Shown here in pieces: positions 9,181 to 17,047 of a stretch of DNA of 64,000 nt; within the stretch, counting starts at the first letter, position 1, and each line of letters opens with the position of its first letter. This DNA comes from Rhodoferax potami (lineage in GTDB: Bacteria; Pseudomonadota; Gammaproteobacteria; Burkholderiales; Burkholderiaceae_C), in assembly GCF_032193805.1 (NCBI RefSeq), contig NZ_JAVBIK010000001.1:992001-1056000 (forward strand). Reading direction: 5' to 3'. A model generated the notes under the pieces. The model searched no databases, was not told the DNA's origin, and saw only the letters and a program-made list of their open reading frames with translations. Position numbers and translations under genes: made by a program.

Positions 9181-10089
9181 CTAAATGGAGCGGTTAGAAA
9201 ACGTGTCACAGCCCTTGACGCTGCCGGTTTTCAGGCCCTTGTCGAACCAGCGCTGGCGCTGTGCGCTGCTGCCATGGGTAAAGCTTTCCGGCACCACCGC
9301 GCGCCCGGAACCGCGTTGCAAAGCGTCGTCACCGATTTTGGCGGCGGCATTCATGGCTTCGGCCACATCGCCGTCCTCCAGCAACTGGCGGGCGTTGTTG
9401 GCATGGTGCGCCCAGACGCCGGCAAAGCAGTCAGCCTGCAGCTCCAGGCGCACACTCAGGGCATTTCCTTCGGCCTCGCTGACGCGGCTGCGTGCCTCTT
9501 GTACCTTGGCGCTGATACCCAACAGGTTTTGCACGTGGTGGCCGACCTCGTGGGCAATCACATAAGCCTGCGCAAAGTCGCCCGGCGCGCCCAGTTGTTT
9601 TTGCAGGGTCTCGTAAAAACCGAGGTCGATATAGACCTTTTGGTCGGCCGGGCAATAGAAGGGTCCCATGGCGCCCTGACCTTGGCCGCACGCGGTCGGA
9701 GTAGCGCCGCGGAACAGCACCAGCTTGGGGTTACGGTAGGTGCCGCCCCCTTTAGCGAAGACCTCGCCCCATACATCTTCAGTATCCGCCAACACGGTGG
9801 ACACAAACTTAGCCATCTTGTCATCGGCCGGCGGGCGTTGAGCAGGTGCTTGCTGCACCTGCGCCGTGGGCGCCCCACCACCGCTCAAGGCACTCAGAAT
9901 CGTCAAAGGATTGATCCCCAGCACCCATCCGCCCAGCAAGGCAATCACGATGGTGCCTACCCCCAAGCGCCCGCTCAGCAGCGCGCCCAAGGGCCCGAGC
10001 CCTCCGCCACCGCCGCCCCTGAAGCTGCCCCCACCGCCACTGCGGCGGTCTTCCACGTTGTCGGACTCGCGGTTGCCTTCCCATTTCAT
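9181..10089 (-). CDS. Neutral zinc metallopeptidase, YpfJ family
   Basis: A 302-residue protein with a Gly-rich, polar N-terminus (about 1-32), one transmembrane helix (about 40-65) and a large extracytoplasmic domain. The zincin motif HEVGHH sits at about residue 180 and is followed by a downstream [13 protein letters not shown] segment that should supply the third metal ligand. [21 protein letters not shown] sequence (here [18 protein letters not shown]) is a family hallmark. The substrate is unknown. The paired Cys residues may form disulfides outside the cytoplasm. It starts at ATG 10089, 24 bases after the dCMP deaminase stop on the same strand, so the two may be cotranscribed, though no functional link is evident. 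Confidence 0.9.
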   Translation of the reverse strand: MKWEGNRESDNVEDRRSGGGGSFRGGGGGGLGPLGALLSGRLGVGTIVIALLGGWVLGINPLTILSALSGGGAPTAQVQQAPAQRPPADDKMAKFVSTVLADTEDVWGEVFAKGGGTYRNPKLVLFRGATPTACGQGQGAMGPFYCPADQKVYIDLGFYETLQKQLGAPGDFAQAYVIAHEVGHHVQNLLGISAKVQEARSRVSEAEGNALSVRLELQADCFAGVWAHHANNARQLLEDGDVAEAMNAAAKIGDDALQRGSGRAVVPESFTHGSSAQRQRWFDKGLKTGSVKGCDTFSNRSI

Positions 10090-10113
10090 AGCTGTGTCTT
10101 TCGCCCGCCCTGT

Positions 10114-10641
10114 TCAGCGGGAAGAGGTGGTGGTTTCAATAAATTGCGCCAGTTGGGCCGACCAATCGGCCGACTCCGGCTGCAAGGTTTGCAAAGACTC
10201 GATTTCCACACCCGCATCGCCGAGCATTTTTTCGGAAGCCGCGTTCACCCGCTCTTGGTGCGCTTTCTTTTCAAGGTACACCACGCGCTTGATACCGACC
10301 TGGATGATGGACTGAACACAGCGCGGGCACGGGTATTGGGTAGCGTAGATGGTGGAGCCATGCAACGGCAAGGAAGTGCAATTCAGGATCGCATTCTGCT
10401 CGGCGTGCACGATGTAGCTGTGGCGCGAGTTCAGTGGGTCGTTGTCGTCGTCCTGCCAGTAATGCTCGTCGTGGTCGTCGCAGCCACGCGGCAACCCGTT
10501 GTAGCCCACGCCGGAAATCTTGTTGTCCGGGCCGACGATGCACGCGCCATTGCGCTTGCGGGAATCTTTGGAACGGGCGGCGGCCAAGAGCGCCACACCC
10601 ATGAACATGGAATGCCAGTGGATCAGAGAATCGTTTTTCAT
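10114..10641 (-). CDS. dCMP deaminase family protein
   Basis: A 175-residue cytidine/deoxycytidylate deaminase-fold protein. The zinc site is visible as HAEQN (His plus catalytic Glu) and PCPRC (two Cys ligands), with the N-terminal RNGACIVGPDN and GYNGLPRGCDD elements of dCMP deaminases. It should convert dCMP to dUMP for thymidylate synthesis. I chose the ATG at 10641 (MKNDSLIHWH); the open frame continues far upstream to 11013, but that part is antisense to the MFS gene and unlike any deaminase. It lies just upstream of the zinc peptidase on the same strand. Confidence 0.92.
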   Translation of the reverse strand: MKNDSLIHWHSMFMGVALLAAARSKDSRKRNGACIVGPDNKISGVGYNGLPRGCDDHDEHYWQDDDNDPLNSRHSYIVHAEQNAILNCTSLPLHGSTIYATQYPCPRCVQSIIQVGIKRVVYLEKKAHQERVNAASEKMLGDAGVEIESLQTLQPESADWSAQLAQFIETTTSSR

Positions 10642-10712
10642 AGCATGCAGTGGTTTGGTCCAGTCTAGCACCGCATGGTTTGAAATCGCTTCGGGGAGGT
10701 TAGCGTGGCCGC

Positions 10713-11918
10713 TCAGGCCGGACGCAGGCCGCAAATGCCGCGCCGTTCCAGCATGACAGACGCCGTAAACACCAACAGGCCAACGAACGACAGCGCCGCG
10801 CCCACATAGCCGGTAGCGGCATAGCCGTAGCCCAAGGTGATCACCAAGCCACCCAACCATGCGCCCAAGGCGTTGGCAATGTTGAAGGCGGAATGCATCG
10901 AGGCAGCGGCCAGGGTCTGCCCGTCTGCGGCAACATCCATCAACCGGGTCTGGATAGCCGGGCCGGCAGCAAAAGTGCAGCCAATCAAAAAGGTACACAA
11001 GCACAGCATCCAAGGGGACGCTGCGGTCACGCTGAACAGCGTCATCACCACAATATTGAAGATCAGCATGCCGCCGATGGTGCCCATCAAGGCGATATCT
11101 GCCAGTTTGGACCCCACGACATTGCCCATATTCATGCCAACACCAAACAGAGCCATGATGACTGGCACCATCCCAGCGGGCATGTTCGCGAGCTCGGTGG
11201 CAGTGCCCGCAATGTAAGAAAAGATCGAGAACATGCCGCCAAAACCGGTCGCGGCCAGGGTGAGCGTCAGCAACACTTGCGGGTGGGTGAAGGCCACCAG
11301 CTCGCGCATGACGGTAGCACCCTCGCTAGGCTTGTCGCGTGGCAGGTAGAGCCAAATAAGCGTGACCGTGATTGCCCCGATCACCCCCACCGACAGAAAC
11401 AGCACCCGCCAGTTCAACGACTGCCCGAAATAGGCCATGACCGGTGTCCCCAGCAAAGTCGCGACCGTGAGGCCCATCATCACGTAGCCGACCGCCTGGG
11501 CCCGCATCTGCACCGGCACCAGCGATGCCGCCACCAAGGCAGAAACGCCGAAATAGGCACCGTGTGGCAGACCCGTCAAAAACCGCAGCACCGTAAAGCT
11601 CAAGAAATCAGGCGCCAGCGCACTGGCGAGGTTTCCCACGGTAAACACGGACATCAAGATCAGCAATAACGAACGGCGGGACGCCTTGGCCCCGGCAATC
11701 GCAATCAGCGGCGCACCTACCACGACACCCATGGCATAGGCGCTGATGACGTAACCCGCCTGCGGCGTGGTGACCTGAAACGTGGCAGCCACATCCGGCA
11801 GCAGGCCCATGATGGCGAACTCGCCGGTGCCAATACCGAAGCCCCCGCACGCCAGTGCGAGGATGACCAAAACCACCTGAAACCGTGTCAACGGGGTAGC
11901 ATCTTCTTTTGAATGCAT
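10713..11918 (-). CDS. MFS efflux transporter, DHA1/AraJ-like
   Basis: A 401-residue major facilitator with twelve predicted hydrophobic helices. The start of helix 1, FGIGTGEFAIMGLLPDVA, and the FLTGLPHGAYFGV segment are characteristic of the AraJ/YdhP/Cml branch of drug and sugar-derivative exporters. The substrate cannot be told from sequence. I chose the ATG at 11918 (MHSKEDATPLTRFQV) because AAGGA lies six bases upstream; a longer frame reaches 11954. Neighbours are a small lipoprotein upstream and dCMP deaminase downstream on the same strand, but the spacing of 54 and 71 bases does not argue strongly for an operon. Confidence 0.88.
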   Translation of the reverse strand: MHSKEDATPLTRFQVVLVILALACGGFGIGTGEFAIMGLLPDVAATFQVTTPQAGYVISAYAMGVVVGAPLIAIAGAKASRRSLLLILMSVFTVGNLASALAPDFLSFTVLRFLTGLPHGAYFGVSALVAASLVPVQMRAQAVGYVMMGLTVATLLGTPVMAYFGQSLNWRVLFLSVGVIGAITVTLIWLYLPRDKPSEGATVMRELVAFTHPQVLLTLTLAATGFGGMFSIFSYIAGTATELANMPAGMVPVIMALFGVGMNMGNVVGSKLADIALMGTIGGMLIFNIVVMTLFSVTAASPWMLCLCTFLIGCTFAAGPAIQTRLMDVAADGQTLAAASMHSAFNIANALGAWLGGLVITLGYGYAATGYVGAALSFVGLLVFTASVMLERRGICGLRPA

Positions 11919-11972
11919 GAATTCCTTGGGGGGTGGTACAGTGCACCTCGACATGAAACCGCGAGTGCTGCG

Positions 11973-12257
11973 TCAATTGGGGCAGACGCGCTCTCCAGTT
12001 GCTTTTCTGACGAAGCACAAGTCTTCGTCCGGATTGCGGCGCTCGCTTTCCGGACGCTGCTTTTTCGAGGCCTCTTGGGCCTGTTGCTGTTGAACTGCGG
12101 CTTGCACTTGTTTGTCGCGGCGCTCGCATTCCGCCCGCGCATCAGGTGTGGGGTATTTGTTGCACAGCTCTTGGGCTCGCGCAAGAAAGCCCCCGGTACT
12201 GCAACCGGCGAGCAAGCTTGCAGCCATCAACAAAACTCCGCTAGCGCGCCGAGCCAT
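11973..12257 (-). CDS. Small predicted lipoprotein, unknown function
   Basis: A 94-residue protein with a lipoprotein signal: the positively charged start MARRASG, a hydrophobic core and the lipobox LLAGC at about residue 19. The mature part is charged and Gln/Glu-rich (AAVQQQQAQEASKKQR) and has four more Cys, which could form disulfides in the periplasm. I do not recognise a family. The ATG at 12257 is preferred over the GTG at 12260, since AGGAG ends seven bases before it. The start overlaps the last 17 bases of guaD on the same strand, suggesting translational coupling. Confidence 0.75.
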   Translation of the reverse strand: MARRASGVLLMAASLLAGCSTGGFLARAQELCNKYPTPDARAECERRDKQVQAAVQQQQAQEASKKQRPESERRNPDEDLCFVRKATGERVCPN

Positions 12258-13590
12258 CACTCAACTCCTGGGAGATCACCGTTTTCTCGACCAGACGGTC
12301 GTCGCCCAACACGATCAGGCTAAAGAGCAGCTCGTCGAGGTTGGAAGCCAACGCCGTTTTGCGGGCCAGCAGCGGTGTGGCTTGGGGGTTGAGGACCACA
12401 AAGTCGGCCTCGCAACCGGGCAGCAGGTTGCCTACCGATGGCCCACCGTTTGCTCCGTCCAGCCCCAAAGCGCCTGCGGCACCGGCAGTGTGCTGCCACC
12501 ACAGGTGTTGGGGGGAGAGCGAGAGGCCGGGCTTGGTCTGGCCTTCGCGGCCCACGTAGTAGGCCGCGAGCATGGTTTGGAAGGGGCTGAACGACGTGCC
12601 GCCTCCCACATCGCTGGCCAGGCCGTATTGGTAACCCACGCGGTCAGCGCCTTCGTAATCGAAGAAGCCGCTGCCCAAGAACAGGTTGCTGGTCGGGCTA
12701 ATGGCCGCGGCTGCACCGGTGTCGCGCATCAAGGCGCGGTCGTCGTCATCGAAGTGGATGCAGTGGGCGTAGATGGCGCGTTCGCGCATCAAGCCGAAAT
12801 CGTCGTAGGTGGCGAGGTAGGAGCGGGACGCCGGGAACAGCTCACGCGCCCACGTAATTTCGTCTTTGTTCTCAGCCACATGGCTTTGGATCCATACATC
12901 GCCGTATTGCTTGGCCAACTCGCCCGCGCCGCGCAACTGGGCATCGGTACTGGTGGGCGCAAAGCGTGGAGTGATGGCGTAGCCGAGGCGGTCCACGCCA
13001 TGCCAGCGCTGAATCAGTGACTCGGTGTCGCGCAGGCTTTGCTCGGTGCCGCTCACGTTGCCCTGCCCCTGGTTCACCAAGTAGTCCGGGGCATGGCGGT
13101 CCATCAGCACCAGCCCGGTGATCAGGCGCATGTGTCGTGCTTGAGCCTCGGTGAACAAAGCGTTCACCGACTCGGGGTGCGAAGTAGCAAAGGTGAGCGC
13201 CGTAGTGACGCCGTTGCGCAGCAGCTCCGCTACAAAAAACGTAGCTGCTTGCGCACTGTGGTCTTGGGCTGAGAAGCGATTTTCTTCTGGAAAGGTGTAG
13301 TTCTCCAGCCAAGGCAGCAAGCCACTGGCGGGCGACCCGATGACGTCGATCTGCGGGTAGTGAATGTGCAGGTCAATAAACCCCGGTGCAATGATGCGCC
13401 CGGGAAAATGCTGCACCGGCACTTGCGGATACTGCCTTGATACGTTGCTGTACGCACCGATGGCCTGCACCACTTGCCGCCCCTGCGCATCAGGACCGAC
13501 GACCAGCAGGCCGTCCTGCTCAAACAGGGCGCGGGCCACGCCCTCGCTGCGGGTGGCAAACCAGAGAAGAGAGGCGCGGTAAGCGTTCAT
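12241..13590 (-). CDS. guaD: Guanine deaminase
   Basis: A 449-residue amidohydrolase converting guanine to xanthine and ammonia. The metal-binding and catalytic motifs are in order: DLHIHYPQ (HxH), QSHVAENKDE, YAHCIHFDDDD and LASDVGGGTS, as in bacterial GuaD. The ATG at 13590 starts MNAYRASLLW; the frame is open further upstream only because it is antisense to other sequence. Residues about 103-121 (SAQDHSAQAATFFVAELL) are encoded by a segment matching the dispersed repeat on the other strand, without loss of the surrounding conserved residues. It lies ten bases after queD and, with the purine importer and adenine deaminase upstream, feeds xanthine to the divergent XdhAB. Confidence 0.95.
   Translation of the reverse strand: MNAYRASLLWFATRSEGVARALFEQDGLLVVGPDAQGRQVVQAIGAYSNVSRQYPQVPVQHFPGRIIAPGFIDLHIHYPQIDVIGSPASGLLPWLENYTFPEENRFSAQDHSAQAATFFVAELLRNGVTTALTFATSHPESVNALFTEAQARHMRLITGLVLMDRHAPDYLVNQGQGNVSGTEQSLRDTESLIQRWHGVDRLGYAITPRFAPTSTDAQLRGAGELAKQYGDVWIQSHVAENKDEITWARELFPASRSYLATYDDFGLMRERAIYAHCIHFDDDDRALMRDTGAAAAISPTSNLFLGSGFFDYEGADRVGYQYGLASDVGGGTSFSPFQTMLAAYYVGREGQTKPGLSLSPQHLWWQHTAGAAGALGLDGANGGPSVGNLLPGCEADFVVLNPQATPLLARKTALASNLDELLFSLIVLGDDRLVEKTVISQELSDGSAR
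13229..13283 (+). repeat. Dispersed ~55-bp repeat, copy inside guaD
   Basis: Reads GCTACAAAAAACGTAGCTGC at its start, then TTGCGCA and, after about ten bases, GGGCTGAGAAGCGATTTT. It matches the other copies at 14828, 23389, 44788, 53737 and 63859 in the core TAGCTGCTTGCGCA and the downstream AG..GC..ATTT block. It lies antisense to guaD, in frame and without stops. Confidence 0.6.
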
Positions 13591-13600
13591 GGTGCTGTGT

Positions 13601-14008
13601 TTAGTGGGCGCGCAACGTGCAGCTGTCACCGATGCCGTCACGCCAGACCCGCACTTGCGACAAGCCCGGAAATTCAGCCGCCATGGCGCGCCAGATGAAT
13701 GCGGCCAAATTCTCCAGCGTGGCTGGGCCAAGGCCTTCGACTTCGTCCAACAAATGGTGGTCCAGCTGGGGGCGCAGCACCTGAATGGCGTTACGCAAGT
13801 GGCCCAGATCCACCACCATGCCGGTGTCGGCATCGGCGCTGCCGGTCACCGTCACTTCGGAGTGGTAGGTGTGGCCGTGGATGCGGCGGCTACCGGCGAT
13901 CTCTTCGGCGTCATCCACCGTGCGCTTCAAGGTATGGGCGGCATCGAAGAAAAACTTCTGGCTGACCTCGCAGCTGCGGGGGAGCGGGATGGCGGGTGCT
14001 TGGGTCAT
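13601..14008 (-). CDS. queD: 6-carboxytetrahydropterin synthase (QueD)
   Basis: A 135-residue protein of the 6-pyruvoyl-tetrahydropterin synthase fold, making 6-carboxy-tetrahydropterin from dihydroneopterin triphosphate for the queuosine precursor preQ0. The zinc His residues are visible in FDAAHTL and HGHTYH, and LDHHLLDEV and the ATLENLAAFIW helix are typical. The ATG at 14008 overlaps the queE stop (ATGA), so translation is coupled; an upstream ATG at 14068 would lie inside queE. The pair queE-queD is inserted between purine-deaminase genes. GTP is the ultimate substrate, but I read the placement as fortuitous unless shown otherwise. Confidence 0.93.
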   Translation of the reverse strand: MTQAPAIPLPRSCEVSQKFFFDAAHTLKRTVDDAEEIAGSRRIHGHTYHSEVTVTGSADADTGMVVDLGHLRNAIQVLRPQLDHHLLDEVEGLGPATLENLAAFIWRAMAAEFPGLSQVRVWRDGIGDSCTLRAH

Positions 14009-14640
14009 CGGATGCCTGTGATCTTGTGGGTTTGCAACGAGAGGCGCCAGGCCGGACGCTGCATACACTGGGTGATGCAGGTCTCAGTGTTGGCCGCGCG
14101 CTGCGGGTTGTCCATGGGCTGCAGGTAGCGGTGGGTGAAGCTGGCCGCTTCGCACTCCTCCAGGGTGATGCCAGCCTGCGGCCACACCAGTTTGAGTTCG
14201 TGGCCCTGGCGCTGGATCCACTGCGAGCCGGCTTTGGGGCTCACGCAAATCCAGTCGATGCCTTCGGGCGCGAGCACCGTGCCGTTGGTTTCCACCGCGA
14301 TCTGGAAGCCTAACGCGTGCAGCGCGTTGATCAGCGCGGTGTCGACTTGCAGGAGGGGCTCCCCGCCGGTCATCACCACAAAGCGATGCGCTGTATCGCC
14401 AGCCGGCCACTGTGCTGCAATGCGCTCGGCCAGCGCCTGCGCGGTGCTGAACTTGCCACCCAGCGTGCCGTCGGTACCCACAAAGTCGGTATCGCAAAAC
14501 TTGCAGACGGCGGTCGCGCGGTCTTGCTCCCGGCCAGACCACAGGTTGCAGCCCGCAAAACGGCAAAACACGGCGGGGCGCCCTGCGTGTGAGCCTTCGC
14601 CCTGCAGGGTGTAGAAAATTTCTTTGACTTGGTATGCCAT
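14005..14640 (-). CDS. queE: 7-carboxy-7-deazaguanine synthase, radical SAM (QueE)
   Basis: A 211-residue radical SAM enzyme that makes 7-carboxy-7-deazaguanine from carboxytetrahydropterin. The start MAYQVKEIFYTLQGEG matches the family. The 4Fe-4S motif is the expanded type, with the first Cys in FAGCNLW, a 14-residue insertion and then CKFC, instead of the usual CxxxCxxC. MTGGEPLLQVD and ETNGT follow. The ATG at 14640 is right for the family; the open frame extends to 14754 but has no homology there. A short dyad (GCCACAGGTGTGGC, 14686-14699) lies in the leader. It ends overlapping queD. Confidence 0.93.
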   Translation of the reverse strand: MAYQVKEIFYTLQGEGSHAGRPAVFCRFAGCNLWSGREQDRATAVCKFCDTDFVGTDGTLGGKFSTAQALAERIAAQWPAGDTAHRFVVMTGGEPLLQVDTALINALHALGFQIAVETNGTVLAPEGIDWICVSPKAGSQWIQRQGHELKLVWPQAGITLEECEAASFTHRYLQPMDNPQRAANTETCITQCMQRPAWRLSLQTHKITGIR

Positions 14641-14745
14641 GGCCGTTACGCAACCACAGCGAAAGAAAGAGAGAAACAACAAGCGGCCACAGGTGTGGCA
14701 GCGAGGTTTTTGTACATGGTAGTCCTCTACATGGCTCCGGAACAC

Positions 14746-14777
14746 AAAAGACAAGGCCCGCCGGAGCAGCGGGCCTT
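14746..14777 (-). terminator. Rho-independent terminator after the purine operon
   Basis: A nine-base stem AAGGCCCGC/GCGGGCCTT with a seven-base loop (14753-14777), followed on the minus strand by a U-rich tail (GTCTTTTG). It lies about 150 bases past the adenine deaminase stop and before queE, so it probably ends the transporter-Rieske-deaminase transcript. Confidence 0.75.
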
Positions 14778-14827
14778 GGGGTGGATTTTACCGTGCGGCT
14801 CTGCCAACGGTATACAGCGCCACAGAT

Positions 14828-14883
14828 ACTATCTATTTGATAGCTGCTCGCACAGATTCTGCGTGGGCTAGAGGCCTATTTAG
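14828..14883 (+). repeat. Dispersed ~55-bp repeat, intergenic copy
   Basis: This clear copy lies between the adenine deaminase gene and its terminator. It begins ACTATCTATTTGATAGCTGC, continues CTCGCACAG and ends GGGCTAGAGGCCTATTTA. The first part contains a short CTAT...ATAG dyad. It shares both blocks with the copies in xdhA, garD, guaD and the amidohydrolase gene, and with the intergenic copy at 44788. Confidence 0.7.
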
Positions 14884-14928
14884 CACTCAAATGGTGCCCG
14901 GGAGCAGGCGAGAGCGCTTGGCCGGTGT

Positions 14929-15978
14929 TCAGCGAAACGTTTCAAACATCTCATCCAAGCGCTGCGCATACTTCTGGCGCAGAGATGCATCGATGAAGCT
15001 GGCATCAAAGCTATTGCGCGCCAGTGCATACGCGTGCTGGGCGCTCAGGCCCAACGCGGCAAAGGTCTGGGTGAAGTTTTCGTTCAGGTAGCCGCCGAAG
15101 TACGCCGGGTCGTCGGAATTGACGGTGGCCATGATGCCTGCGTCCAGCATGGTGCCGATGTTGTGCTGTGCCAGTGTGGGGAACACGCGCAGCTTCAGGT
15201 TGGACAGCGGGCACACGGTGAGCGGCATCTTGTCGGCCGCCAGACGCTGCATCAGGGCCGCGTCGTGGATCGCTTGCACACCGTGGTCGATGCGCTCGAC
15301 TTTCAGCACATCCAGCGCGCTCCAGATGTAGGCGGGGGGCGCCTCTTCACCTGCGTGCGCCACCAAGCGAAAGCCCAACTCGCGGGCGCGGGCATAGACC
15401 TTGGCAAACTTTTCGGGTGGGTGCCCTACTTCGCTGGATGCCAAGCCGATACCGACAATCTTGTCGCGCAAGGGCAGCGCCTGCTCCAGGCATTCAAAGG
15501 CTTCTTCTTCGCTCAGATGCCGCAGGAAGCACAAAATGAGCGAGGCGGTCATGCCGAACTTGGCAGGCGCATCCGCACACGCGCGGTACAGGCCGTTGAT
15601 CACCGTCTCGGCGCTCAGGCCGTGGCCGGTGTGCGTTTGGGTGTCGAAGAAGATTTCTGTGTGCAGCACGTTGTCGGCCTGGGCTTTGGCCAGATACGCG
15701 CAGGTCATGTCATAGAAGTCCTGCTCGGTCTTCAGCACCATGGTGCCCTCGTGGTAGATGTCCAGAAACTCTTGCAGGTTGTTGAACACATAGGCGTCGC
15801 GAAGCGCCTGTTCACTGGGGAAGCGCAGGGGCACGCTGTTGCGCTTGGCCAGTGCAAACATAAGCTCCGGCTCCAGCGAGCCTTCGATGTGCATGTGCAA
15901 CTCCGCCTTGGGCATGGCGCGCAAGAGGGCGGGCATGCGGTCAGCAGATACGCTCTTGACGGCAGGAAAATTGGTCAT
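14929..15978 (-). CDS. add: Adenine/adenosine deaminase family protein (likely adenine deaminase)
   Basis: A 349-residue metal-dependent deaminase. It shows PKAELHMHIEGSLEPEL (HxH), FLRHLSEEEA, SSEVGHPP, VAHAGEE and VNSDDPAYFGG. From memory these segments follow the Aah1-like adenine deaminases such as Pseudomonas PA0148 (NNLQEFLD, TQTHTGHG, HLSEE, KVERIDHGV) more closely than classical adenosine deaminase, so adenine to hypoxanthine is the likelier reaction. Genome pipelines would usually call it adenosine deaminase. The ATG at 15978 overlaps the last base of the Rieske gene stop, so the two are coupled. It is followed by a repeat copy and a terminator. Confidence 0.9.
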   Translation of the reverse strand: MTNFPAVKSVSADRMPALLRAMPKAELHMHIEGSLEPELMFALAKRNSVPLRFPSEQALRDAYVFNNLQEFLDIYHEGTMVLKTEQDFYDMTCAYLAKAQADNVLHTEIFFDTQTHTGHGLSAETVINGLYRACADAPAKFGMTASLILCFLRHLSEEEAFECLEQALPLRDKIVGIGLASSEVGHPPEKFAKVYARARELGFRLVAHAGEEAPPAYIWSALDVLKVERIDHGVQAIHDAALMQRLAADKMPLTVCPLSNLKLRVFPTLAQHNIGTMLDAGIMATVNSDDPAYFGGYLNENFTQTFAALGLSAQHAYALARNSFDASFIDASLRQKYAQRLDEMFETFR

Positions 15979-16967
15979 CAGCAGACTCCAAAAGTAATAC
16001 GTTCTTGTTTGAGAAACCGGCGGTATGCCGATGAGGCTTTGTCGGCCACGGTGTGCACTTCGGCGCGCACATCCAGGGGCAGGCATTGGGGGGTTTGCGA
16101 TTCCAGCACCGGTTTGTCTTGCATGAAGATGGTGTGCTGGAAGTCTTGGAGCTTGGCATCGGGCGACTCAAAGTCGGCCATTGCCAACCTGAACCAGACC
16201 CTGCTACTGGTGGGTGTGAGGGGGCTGATAAACAAACCAATCGACTCCCTGAAGCCCTGCACCGCCACACTGGCGGCATCCGGTACTTTGATGAGGTTTG
16301 CCGTATAAGGGGCGACCACCTCATAGGTGTACTCGACCTGTGCAGGGGCGGTGGAGTGCACATTGCTTTGGGGCTGCCAGGCTTTGCATTGGGTGGCACG
16401 CAAACCCGTGGGGGTGGGCTCTACGGTGTAGTCGTCAATCGCGGTGGCTTCGCGCATGCCGAGCCAACCTTCGTGCACAAAACCGAAGTGCGCCATGTCC
16501 AGAAAATTTTCCACAATCCGCGGCGCGCTGGTGGCCACGTCGTAGGGGCCGCACAGCACTTTGCGCAAACCGCCATCGGACTCCGCCGCAAACGGCGGCA
16601 CCGCGCGGGTCGGGTCCGCCTCCAACTGCACCCAGAGGAGCCCGTAGTGCTCTTCGATGCCAAACACGCGAGCGGCATGGCCGGCAGGCGGAACAAATTC
16701 GGGAAGCGCCGGCACCTTGACACAGGCGCCTTCCGCCGCAAATTGCCAGCCGTGATACGGGCACTCCAAGTGCCCCGCGCACACCCGCCCCAACGACAGC
16801 TTGGCACCGCGATGGGGGCATTGATCCGCCCAAGCGTGGGCGGTGCCTGCGTCATCGCGCCAGAGCACTACCGATTGACCGAGCAACTGCACGCCCAGAG
16901 GGGCTGCTTGCAAAGCGGTGCTTTGCGCAACCGGATGCCACATACGGGCTTCTATCAAAGATTCCAT
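15978..16967 (-). CDS. Rieske [2Fe-2S] oxygenase alpha subunit, substrate unknown
   Basis: A 329-residue Rieske non-haem iron oxygenase. The Rieske ligands are C50/H52 in DQCPHRGAKLSLG and C69/H72 in LECPYHGWQF. The mononuclear iron site is the classical N/E..D..H....H helix at residues 153-165 (ENFLDMAHFGFVH). The family hydroxylates rings or removes O- and N-methyl groups, using electrons from a separate reductase that is not encoded nearby. Position is the main clue: it lies 80 bases after the purine-type binding protein and is coupled by a one-base overlap to the adenine/adenosine deaminase. Oxidation or N-demethylation of a modified purine is therefore a reasonable guess, but nothing in the sequence proves it. 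Confidence 0.9.
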   Translation of the reverse strand: MESLIEARMWHPVAQSTALQAAPLGVQLLGQSVVLWRDDAGTAHAWADQCPHRGAKLSLGRVCAGHLECPYHGWQFAAEGACVKVPALPEFVPPAGHAARVFGIEEHYGLLWVQLEADPTRAVPPFAAESDGGLRKVLCGPYDVATSAPRIVENFLDMAHFGFVHEGWLGMREATAIDDYTVEPTPTGLRATQCKAWQPQSNVHSTAPAQVEYTYEVVAPYTANLIKVPDAASVAVQGFRESIGLFISPLTPTSSRVWFRLAMADFESPDAKLQDFQHTIFMQDKPVLESQTPQCLPLDVRAEVHTVADKASSAYRRFLKQERITFGVC

Positions 16968-17002
16968 GCTTTCTCAGGTGCAACTACGTGGGAGCCATTA
17001 AC

Positions 17003-17030
17003 AAAAAAGGGCCGCACAGGGCGGCCCTTT
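17003..17030 (-). terminator. Terminator/attenuator after the BMP binding-protein gene
   Basis: A ten-base stem AAAGGGCCGC/GCGGCCCTTT followed on the minus strand by TTTTTTG. It lies just after the stop at 17048 and before the Rieske gene. It probably ends most transporter transcripts, with read-through or a separate start serving the Rieske-deaminase pair. Confidence 0.85.
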
Positions 17031-17047
17031 CACTTACCGGGTCACCA

